Assembly (NCBI GenBank): GCA_028280945.1
Contig: JANQKV010000072.1
Span: 1-64,000, forward strand
Direction: 5' to 3'
Origin: Opitutaceae bacterium
Lineage (GTDB): Bacteria; Verrucomicrobiota; Verrucomicrobiia; Opitutales; Opitutaceae
Length of the DNA stretch: 64,000 bases
Positions 33,510 to 40,155 of this stretch are shown here, one piece after another. Within the stretch, counting starts at the first letter, position 1. Every line of letters starts with the position of its first letter. The translations under genes and the position numbers were made by a program. Below the pieces are notes generated by a model. It was not told the origin of the DNA, made no database searches, and saw only the letters and a list, made by a program, of their open reading frames with translations.

Positions 33510-33811
33510 GACAAGCAGAGGAGGACGGAGACGGAGGATCCCGAGAGACCGGAAGCGGGCTTTCGCGAGGGTTAAACGGGATCCGTTGAGACGGAGAGTT
33601 TAAGCCTGAAAGCCCGCGCTCGGTTGGTGTTTCTGCCAACGTCGCACGGAGACCTGCTCATTCTGCGCGTGCTCCTGACCGGCGTTCGCGAAGAGGACGA
33701 ACGATGCGGCGGAGCAGGGCTGATGTTGAGAGCGGGTCATATTGCTTGGATATATACGGCAAGTGCATACGTCGTGCCAAGTGATCAGAATGTTTTTGAG
33801 GTGAAGATTGC
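33510..33811. other. 302-base gene-free region between hsp20 and the BASS transporter
   Basis: This is the only gap of more than 300 bases in the window. It contains the divergent start regions of hsp20 (-) and the transporter (+). The visible structure is the nested inverted repeat at 33555-33617. A Shine-Dalgarno-like GAGGTGAAG is at 33799-33807, just before the transporter GTG. Nothing else stands out. Several short ORFs here are not protein-like. Confidence 0.6.
33555..33617 (-). repeat. nested inverted repeat in the hsp20 leader
   Basis: Outer arms GCGGGCTTTC (33555-33564) and GAAAGCCCGC (33608-33617) are a perfect 10-bp pair. Inner arms TTAAAC (33572-33577) and GTTTAA (33598-33603) also pair. 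The structure sits 46 bases upstream of the hsp20 ATG on the minus strand. It could be a leader RNA hairpin or a palindromic operator. Confidence 0.55.
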
Positions 33812-34795
33812 GTGACGGCAATCCGCGCCCCAGCGTCCGGCCCCATGTCGCTTCCCCGTCTTTTAAGTCAGCTCACCAGCGCCTTCCCCATCTGGGTGGT
33901 GGTGCTGTGTGCCTGGGCGTTGATCCAACCCTCCGCGTTCACGTGGTTCGCGCCCTGGATCACTCCCGGTCTCGCGATCATCATGCTGGGCATGGGAGTC
34001 ACCCTGACGTGGGAGGATTTCAAGGCGGTCCGCACGATGCCCAAGCCTGTTGCGATTGGGTTCGTCGGACAATACACCATCATGCCCCTGCTCGGCTGGT
34101 CGCTGGGCGTGGCATTCAACCTGCCCACGGAGTATGCGGTGGGTTTGGTTTTGGTTGCATGCTGTCCCGGCGGCACGGCGTCCAACGTCGTGACCTTCAT
34201 TGCCCGGGCCGATGTCTGCCTTTCGGTGGTGATGACCGCCTGCTCCACCCTGGCGGCCATCGCGATGACCCCGTTGTTGACCGCGGCTTTGGTGGGGGAA
34301 CGGGTCCCGGTTGATGCATTTGGATTGTTCAAGAGCACGGTCCAAGTGGTTCTGATTCCCGTGGCACTTGGCGTGGTCTTGAACCGGTTTTTTCCCCGGG
34401 CGGTGAAGCGGGTGTTGCCGGTGGCGCCCTTGGTCTCGGTCATTGTCATCGCGTTGATTTGTGCGTGTATCATTGGCCTGCGGGTCGACGAAGTGAAGGC
34501 GAGTGCCGGCAAACTCATTGTTGCCGTTGCGCTCCTGCATGTGGGTGGCTTCGCCTTGGGCTACACACTGTCGCGATTGTTGAAACTGCCGTCGAAACGG
34601 GCTCGCACGGTTTCCATCGAAGTGGGCATGCAGAATTCCGGACTCGGGGTGGTGCTGGCCAACAAGCACTTTGTAAACCCCGCCACCGGGGTGGCGTTGG
34701 CCGCGGTTCCATGCGCGATCTCCGCGGTGATGCATTCAATCATCGGCAGCATTTGTGCCGGCTATTGGCGCTGGCGGAACGAGCAATCGAGGTGA
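33812..34795 (+). CDS. bile acid:sodium symporter (BASS) family transporter
   Basis: A 327-aa membrane protein with about ten hydrophobic segments. Signatures are LAIIMLGMGVTLTWEDF, GQYTIMPLLGW, LVACCPGGTASNVVTFIARAD and the late EVGMQNSGLGVVLANKHF. The start chosen is GTG at 33812, because GAGGTGAAG lies 5 bases upstream; an ATG at 33845 is possible but has no ribosome-binding site. Sodium-coupled uptake of organic acids is the family role; the substrate is unknown. Confidence 0.88.
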   Translation: MTAIRAPASGPMSLPRLLSQLTSAFPIWVVVLCAWALIQPSAFTWFAPWITPGLAIIMLGMGVTLTWEDFKAVRTMPKPVAIGFVGQYTIMPLLGWSLGVAFNLPTEYAVGLVLVACCPGGTASNVVTFIARADVCLSVVMTACSTLAAIAMTPLLTAALVGERVPVDAFGLFKSTVQVVLIPVALGVVLNRFFPRAVKRVLPVAPLVSVIVIALICACIIGLRVDEVKASAGKLIVAVALLHVGGFALGYTLSRLLKLPSKRARTVSIEVGMQNSGLGVVLANKHFVNPATGVALAAVPCAISAVMHSIIGSICAGYWRWRNEQSR

Positions 34796-34840
34796 CCCTT
34801 TCGCGTTGCCCCGGCGCGGGGGCTGCCGGACAACTGCCGC

Positions 34841-35089
34841 ATGACGCCGCAAGAGCAGAATTTTGCCGACTACAAACGCGCTGAGGCCAAGGCCCTGGAA
34901 ATCGTGTCCGCCATGAAGGCGACCAGTCCTAAGAAAGTGGACATCGAGCTCGCGCTGTTGGTGGCATTGTTCGAGTTGCACAAAGGCGCAACCGAACCCA
35001 CCACAATTGGCAAGATCGTGCAGAGTCACCTCGAAACCCTGGTGCCCTACTATGTAAAGAAGACCACTCCGAACAACGGCTCGGGTTAG
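34841..35089 (+). CDS. small hypothetical protein, 82 aa
   Basis: The sequence starts MTPQEQNFADYKRAEAKALE and has mostly helical, charged character with AMKATSPKKVDIELALLVALFEL and SHLETLVPYYVKK. I do not recognise the family. It overlaps the convergent sulfatase gene by 4 bases (TTAG shared by both stops). Codon use is similar to its neighbours, so it is probably a real gene. Confidence 0.65.
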   Translation: MTPQEQNFADYKRAEAKALEIVSAMKATSPKKVDIELALLVALFELHKGATEPTTIGKIVQSHLETLVPYYVKKTTPNNGSG

Positions 35090-36999
35090 TTGCGCTCGAG
35101 ATTCCGGCTGACTCCGCAGTTCACCAAAACCTGGTCCAGGGACATGCCGATAAACATGTGATAGCCCCAATTGCGGTAGTGGTTCCACACCGGCCCCTTG
35201 ATTTGCTCAAGCAGTGTCCGCACCTGTGGAATGGCCGGCTGAGCGGCTTCACCGATTTCACTCAGGGAACGCGCCGCCCGGAGGGTGATGGTGGGCTCGG
35301 TTTCGATAAAGGTCTCCACGATTTTGACCAATGTTCGCAGGGCGTCTTCTCGTCGGGGGTCGCGTCGCAAAACTGCCTCCGCCGCGATCGATGCGACCAT
35401 CGGGTTCGAATCGGTCAGCAGACGGTCGGCCAAGGTGCTGACTTTACCGGCGGGGGCGTTGAGTAGTCCCAGCGCAGCCCAGTAGCGCACGGCAGCATCA
35501 GGTGATTGCGCGAGCATCGTGAGGTCGGCCACGGCCGGTTGTGGTTTACTCGCGATCTCGGCGGCGGCAAGCACGGCCGCGATGTCAAATCGGTTGGGGT
35601 CGCGCGCCATGTCGAAAACCGAGTCGTGGGCGGCTCGGCGCATCATTTCTCCCTCCGGCAAAAAACCGGTGTCGCGGATGCCAAGGATGTGCTCGCGCAA
35701 CGCGGAGGAAAGCCGCGCCTTGTCGATGGCGAATGCCGGTTCGTCCGCCAGGTTGTGCAACTCGTCGGGATCGGCCTTGAGGTCGTAAAGTTCCTCATGC
35801 GGGAGGGGAGCAAACATCCTGGCCACCTGCGGGTGGTCTTGTGCTCGGTCAGCGAGCTCCCACAGGGGAACGAACATGCCCTTGTTGATCGGATGAAATA
35901 CCAAGGCCGGTCGAATGTAGGGGCGAAAAGGCTGGTAGTGCCGAATGTAGTGGAAACGTTCGTCGCGCACGCTGCGGGAGACTGCCTCGATGTCGTCAGC
36001 GCGATCGCGGGAGCCGAACAAGTAACGGCTGTTGCGCAGCTTGACCTTGGCCGGGTCCCCCATGATGGGTCGGCCGGCCATCACGTCGGGTATGGGCACA
36101 TCGGCCAGTGCCAGCACCGTGGCCGGCAGGTCCACGAACCCCACCGGTTCATCCGTGACGGAACCATTGGGCCAGCGGGACAGGTCGGCAAAACGTTCGG
36201 GCACGTGCACCAGCAACGGCACCTTCAATCCGGTCTCGTAAAGCCAACGCTTGTAGCGCGGGAGCCCCGAGCCGTGATCGGAGAAGAAAAAGACGATCGT
36301 ATCGCCGGCCAGACCGTCGGCTTCGAGCTGATCGAGCACGCGCTGCACCAATCGATCCATTTGCCCGATCAAATCATAGTGATGCGCCATGACTTCACGC
36401 ATCTTGGGATGATCGGGAAAGTAGGGCGGCAAAGGGACTTCGGCCGGATTGAGGTGGTTGGTATGATCCTCGAATTCCTCGTGGCGCAACGCCTGCGTGC
36501 GGCCCTCATGGGTGAGCATGATGTTGTGCACGTGAAAAAACGGCGTCTCCGGATCGGGTCGATTGCGCCAATGGGCGATGGTGCTCAAGTCATCCCACAT
36601 TCCTGCCGGACTGAAATTGTAGTCAGTTTTGACATTGTTCGTGCAGTAGTAACCCACCTCGCGCAGGAGCACGGGGAGGGGGCGCACGTGGGAGGACTGG
36701 GGCACCTGCGAACGCAGATTCATGGTGCCCAGGGAGGTCGCGTAGTGCCCGGTGATCAGCGTTGAACGCGCCGGCGCGCAGATAGGCATGTTGGACCATG
36801 CGCGGGTGAAGCGCACTGCGCGCTCGGCGAAGGCATCCAGGTTCGGCGTATCGGCGACCGGGTCCCCGTAAGCACCGATGAACGGGCTCATGTCCTCGCA
36901 CGTGATCCACAAAATGTTGGGCCGGTCAGCGGCCGTGGTGAAAGATCCAAGGCCAACCAGCAAGGCCAGGAAGCAGGGGGAAAGTGAGCAAAGTCTCAT
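35086..36999 (-). CDS. secreted sulfatase, heparan N-sulfatase-like, with HEAT-like C-terminal region
   Basis: A 637-aa protein with a signal peptide from MRLCSLSPCFLALLVGLG. An upstream ATG is 14 codons away and not needed. The formylglycine motif is CAPAR (Cys74) in SNMPICAPARSTLITGHYATS, and NILWITCEDMSP is the N-terminal metal-binding strand. FFFSDHGSGLPRYKRWLYETGLKVPL resembles N-sulfoglucosamine sulfohydrolases. From about residue 480 there are HEAT-like helical repeats (VRYWAALGLLNA, VASIAAEAVLRRD, LRAARSLSEIGEAAQPAI). The C terminus ends at the TTAG shared with the preceding convergent gene. Confidence 0.9.
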   Translation of the reverse strand: MRLCSLSPCFLALLVGLGSFTTAADRPNILWITCEDMSPFIGAYGDPVADTPNLDAFAERAVRFTRAWSNMPICAPARSTLITGHYATSLGTMNLRSQVPQSSHVRPLPVLLREVGYYCTNNVKTDYNFSPAGMWDDLSTIAHWRNRPDPETPFFHVHNIMLTHEGRTQALRHEEFEDHTNHLNPAEVPLPPYFPDHPKMREVMAHHYDLIGQMDRLVQRVLDQLEADGLAGDTIVFFFSDHGSGLPRYKRWLYETGLKVPLLVHVPERFADLSRWPNGSVTDEPVGFVDLPATVLALADVPIPDVMAGRPIMGDPAKVKLRNSRYLFGSRDRADDIEAVSRSVRDERFHYIRHYQPFRPYIRPALVFHPINKGMFVPLWELADRAQDHPQVARMFAPLPHEELYDLKADPDELHNLADEPAFAIDKARLSSALREHILGIRDTGFLPEGEMMRRAAHDSVFDMARDPNRFDIAAVLAAAEIASKPQPAVADLTMLAQSPDAAVRYWAALGLLNAPAGKVSTLADRLLTDSNPMVASIAAEAVLRRDPRREDALRTLVKIVETFIETEPTITLRAARSLSEIGEAAQPAIPQVRTLLEQIKGPVWNHYRNWGYHMFIGMSLDQVLVNCGVSRNLERN

Positions 37000-37127
37000 G
37001 GCGGGGTAGCTCAGACCGTCCCGTTCGTGCAGCGCGTTCAATGGTTAACCGGTGTGAAGTGTTTGAGCGTTCAGCGTCGGCACGCTCGGTCGTTGCCTTG
37101 CCGCCGCGTCGTGCTCAGGTTTCCAGC

Positions 37128-37499
37128 ATGAGTTCGATGAGTGATCGGCAGACGACCCTGGCGGAGATCAAAGAACGGGTGCTGGCATTTGCCCGGGAGC
37201 GCGACTGGGAGCAGTTTCACGCTCCCAAGAACCTCAGCATGGCACTCGCCGCGGAAGCCGGTGAGCTCATGGAGCATTTCTTGTGGGGATCTTCCGAGTC
37301 CTCCCGGGAGATCGCGCGTGGTCCCAAGCGGGCCAAAATCGAAGAGGAACTCGCCGACGTGGTTATCTACGCCATCGAGTTTGCCAACATGACGGGCATC
37401 GATGTGGCTGACGCGGTCGATCGCAAGATGGCCGCCAATGCCGCCAAGTATCCGGTCGAAAAGGCCAAGGGCCGGTCCGACAAATACACCGAGCTCTAG
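37128..37499 (+). CDS. MazG-like nucleotide pyrophosphohydrolase
   Basis: A 123-aa protein with a start at MSSMSDRQTT (a second ATG at 37137 is as likely). FHAPKNLSMALAAEAGELMEHF and KIEEELADVVIYAIEFANMTGIDVADAVDRKM hold the EAxEL and ExxD motifs that bind magnesium in the MazG/dCTP pyrophosphatase (RS21-C6) group. It likely clears non-canonical dNTPs. It and the convergent mogA share a CTAG as both stops. Confidence 0.9.
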   Translation: MSSMSDRQTTLAEIKERVLAFARERDWEQFHAPKNLSMALAAEAGELMEHFLWGSSESSREIARGPKRAKIEEELADVVIYAIEFANMTGIDVADAVDRKMAANAAKYPVEKAKGRSDKYTEL

Positions 37500-38023
37500 G
37501 CGCCCTTGGGTCGGAAAACCGGCATTTTTCGGGGATCGGACTCCAGACGCGGCCCGTCGATCAGATCGATGCAATAGGGGATCGCCGGAAAAACGGCTTC
37601 CAGGTTCTCACGAATGGCTTTGGGGCGTCCGGGTAAATTCACGATCAAAGTGGACCCGCGGGTGCCGGCAGTCTGGCGAGAAAGGATGGCGGTGGGCACG
37701 TACTGCAGGGAAGTGCTCCGCATCAGCTCGCCAAATCCGGGCAGCATTTTCTCGCACACTGCTGCGGTGGCTTCCGGGGTGACGTCCCGCTTTGCCGGGC
37801 CCGTGCCTCCGGTGGTAACGACGAGGGCGCAGTTTTCCTCGTCAGCCATCCGCTTGAGTTCGGTTTCAAGTTGGGGCTGCTCGTCTGGAATGATGGCGTA
37901 AACGGGCTCAAATTCCGTGGTAAGCCATTCCCGCAGCAGGGCCACACAGGCCTGGCCCGGTTCGTCGGCGTAGACTCCTGCGGCGGCGCGGTCGGATACG
38001 TTGATGACACCGATTTTGATCAT
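37496..38023 (-). CDS. mogA: molybdopterin adenylyltransferase-like protein (MogA/MoaB)
   Basis: A 175-aa protein with motifs IKIGVINVSDRAAAGVYADEPG, VVTTGGTGPAKRDVTPEAT, and AGTRGSTLIVNLPGRPKAIRENL, characteristic of the MoCF biosynthesis family. It adenylates molybdopterin before molybdate insertion. No other moa/moe gene is seen here. The stop (37496-37498) overlaps the MazG-like stop at CTAG. Confidence 0.92.
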   Translation of the reverse strand: MIKIGVINVSDRAAAGVYADEPGQACVALLREWLTTEFEPVYAIIPDEQPQLETELKRMADEENCALVVTTGGTGPAKRDVTPEATAAVCEKMLPGFGELMRSTSLQYVPTAILSRQTAGTRGSTLIVNLPGRPKAIRENLEAVFPAIPYCIDLIDGPRLESDPRKMPVFRPKGA

Positions 38024-38062
38024 GATTTTTTATAGGAGGAAGCAGAGAGAAGAGGAGAATGT

Positions 38063-38905
38063 CTACCATTCCGATTTCTCGAATCGTGAGATGATTTGGT
38101 CGGGTGTCATGCCTTGATCGCGCAGCGCCCGCAGGCTGAGGGAGTCGTGGCGCTTGGCGAGGCGTTCGCCGGAATCGTTCGTCAGGAGCGGCGCGTGGTA
38201 ATAGCCTGGCAGAACCGCACCGAGCGCCCGCAGGATGAGGAGCTGGCGAAAGGTCGACTTGATGAGATCGGCGCCGCGCACGACTTCGGTGATGCCCATG
38301 GTGGCATCGTCCGCGGCACAGGCCAGCTGATAGCTCGGCACGCCGTCTTTTCGCCATACCAAAAAATCGCCGAAGTCGCGGCCGGCCACCGCGGACTGCG
38401 TCCCGGCTGCAGCATCGTCGAACGTGATGTGTTCACCATCAGGCACGCGAAACCGCCAGTTGATGTTGAGGTGTTCATCCAGTTTGGCCGGCACGTCCTC
38501 CTGCGCGACCCGCCAGGCAGTCGGAAACAGGGGCTCGTCGTTCAACCCGTCTTCGTGTGGGGCGGAGGCGGCGGCAGCCACCTCTTTGCGGCTGCGATGG
38601 CAGGGGTAAATCAGTCCCTCGCGATGCAACTGGCGCATTGCGCCCAGATAGACGTCACGACGTTCGCTTTGATGAAAGATGGACTCATCCCAGCCGAGCC
38701 CCAACCAGCGCAGATCCTCTTGAAAGGCATCGATGAACTCCGGCCGGCACCGAGCGGTGTCCAGGTCGTCATTGCGCAGAAGCAGTCGGCCATCGGCCGT
38801 CCGAGCCCGCCCTGCCGCGATCCAAAACGTGCGCGCATGACCGAGATGGAGCAGCCCGGTGGGTGAAGGCGCCAATCGACCGACGTAATCTCTTTTTTTA
38901 ATCAC
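38063..38905 (-). CDS. gluQ: glutamyl-Q tRNA(Asp) synthetase
   Basis: A 280-aa class I synthetase fragment-type enzyme lacking the anticodon domain. It attaches glutamate to queuosine in tRNA-Asp. Motifs are GRLAPSPTGLLHLGHART (HIGH), DDLDTARCRPEF, DATMGITEVVRGADL, and GERLAKRHDSLSLR (KMSKS-like). The start is GTG (MIKKRDYVG). The zinc-site cysteines are partly lost, with YPCHRSRKEV retaining one. The start lies within an inverted-repeat element at 38900-38992. Confidence 0.9.
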   Translation of the reverse strand: MIKKRDYVGRLAPSPTGLLHLGHARTFWIAAGRARTADGRLLLRNDDLDTARCRPEFIDAFQEDLRWLGLGWDESIFHQSERRDVYLGAMRQLHREGLIYPCHRSRKEVAAAASAPHEDGLNDEPLFPTAWRVAQEDVPAKLDEHLNINWRFRVPDGEHITFDDAAAGTQSAVAGRDFGDFLVWRKDGVPSYQLACAADDATMGITEVVRGADLIKSTFRQLLILRALGAVLPGYYHAPLLTNDSGERLAKRHDSLSLRALRDQGMTPDQIISRFEKSEW

Positions 38906-38992
38906 GGTGGGACACGGATGAGCACAGAACGACCAGGTGATAATTCAAGCACTTGATACTTTATCCGTGTCTATCCGTGTTCATCTGTGATT
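38900..38992. repeat. imperfect inverted-repeat element with ATCCGTGT motifs
   Basis: The left arm at 38900-38928 (AATCACGGTGGGACACGGAT followed by GAGCACAGA) and the complement of the right arm at 38961-38992 (TTATCCGTGTCTATCCGTGT...) match at about 21 of 29 positions. The inner part includes CTTGATACTT (38952-38961), also present in complementary form next to the four-helix-bundle cassette at 18007-18016. Such ATCCGTGT repeats are familiar from other Verrucomicrobiota and Planctomycetota genomes as repeats flanking small inserted genes; that is recollection, not a search. Confidence 0.5.
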
Positions 38993-39001
38993 TAGAAAAC
39001 A

Positions 39002-39595
39002 ATGCCCAAACTGATCTGTGTCTATTGCTCGTCCAGTCGGGACCTGGATTCAAAATACTATACGGCCGGCGAGGCTGTGGGGCGAGGTTTGGCCCGGCGA
39101 GGCTGGGGCCTGATCTACGGCGGGGGAAATGCCGGCACGATGGGAGCGGTGGCTCGTGGCACCAAGGCGGCCGGCGGCCCGGTGGTGGGTGTTATCCCGG
39201 AATTCATGAAGGAGCGGGAGTTGGCGTTCCATGAAGCCGATGAACTGGTGACCGTGGACTCGATGCGAGAACGCAAGCGGATCATGGCGGAGCGAGCGGA
39301 CGCATTTATCACTCTGCCCGGAGGCATTGGCACGCTGGAAGAGGTGAGTGAGATCATGGTGGAGCGCGGCCTCGCGCTGCACGCGAAACCGTTGGTGCTG
39401 CTCAACCAGGATGGTTATTACGATGGTCTGCTCGCGTTTCTCGAGCGCATGGTCGCTGACCGCTTTAAATCGGCGGGCTTTCGGTCGCTGATGGGAGTGG
39501 CTGACGAGGTCGATGAGATCTGGCCGTTGCTGGACAGTCCGGCCGAATTTGAGGCCGACCCACTTTGGCGCACGGTATCGGAGAATCCCGCATGA
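39002..39595 (+). CDS. LOG family protein (cytokinin riboside 5'-monophosphate phosphoribohydrolase-like)
   Basis: A 197-aa Rossmann-fold protein. YGGGNAGTMGAVARGTKAAGG and the key PGGIGTLEEVSEIM motif (PGGxGTxxE) are present, with EADELVTVDSMRERKRIM. Members hydrolyse N6-modified AMP to release the base; some release nucleobases from other nucleotides. The stop overlaps the NUDIX start by 4 bases, indicating co-translation. Confidence 0.92.
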   Translation: MPKLICVYCSSSRDLDSKYYTAGEAVGRGLARRGWGLIYGGGNAGTMGAVARGTKAAGGPVVGVIPEFMKERELAFHEADELVTVDSMRERKRIMAERADAFITLPGGIGTLEEVSEIMVERGLALHAKPLVLLNQDGYYDGLLAFLERMVADRFKSAGFRSLMGVADEVDEIWPLLDSPAEFEADPLWRTVSENPA

Positions 39596-40155
39596 CGGCT
39601 GATCCCCGTGCTTCCGTTTTGGCGTTGTTGCGGCGCCACGCCGAGTTGCCTCTCGATGCCCATGAGGCAGCGATGACGTCTGCTATGATCGCCTTTGTGA
39701 GGGAACATGCCGATTGCGCCGAGCGCAGCTTGGCCGTTGGCCATCTGACCGGCTCAGCTTGGATCGTCGACGCCGGGCGAAAACGCACCCTGCTCACCCA
39801 CCACCGTAAGTTGGACAAGTGGCTCCAGCTCGGCGGGCACGCCGACGGCAATCTGGATCTTCGATCCGTGGCGATGTTGGAGGCGGAGGAGGAAAGCGGA
39901 TTGACGCGTTTGCATCCGGTCAGTGCGGCGTTGTTCGACGTGGACCGCCATCGCATTCCCGCGCGGAAATCGGACCCGGAACACTGGCACTACGATTTGC
40001 GATTCATGATCGAGGCGGACCTTGATGATCCGTTCGCCATTTCGGAAGAGTCCAACGATCTGGCTTGGGTGGAAATCGAGCGAATGGCCGATTACAACCC
40101 GGAGGAGTCCATGATGCGCATGGCCCGCAAGACGTTGGCGGGATTTCAGTTCTGA
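39592..40155 (+). CDS. NUDIX hydrolase
   Basis: A 187-aa protein starting MTADPRASVL at the ATGA overlap with the LOG gene. The Nudix box lies in GGHADGNLDLRSVAMLEAEEESGL; the usual REUxEE core is AEEESGL here, so the Arg is replaced. Still, the Glu residues that bind magnesium remain. Substrate is a nucleoside diphosphate linked to another group. It converges with batD, and the ORFs overlap by 10 bases. Confidence 0.82.
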   Translation: MTADPRASVLALLRRHAELPLDAHEAAMTSAMIAFVREHADCAERSLAVGHLTGSAWIVDAGRKRTLLTHHRKLDKWLQLGGHADGNLDLRSVAMLEAEEESGLTRLHPVSAALFDVDRHRIPARKSDPEHWHYDLRFMIEADLDDPFAISEESNDLAWVEIERMADYNPEESMMRMARKTLAGFQF

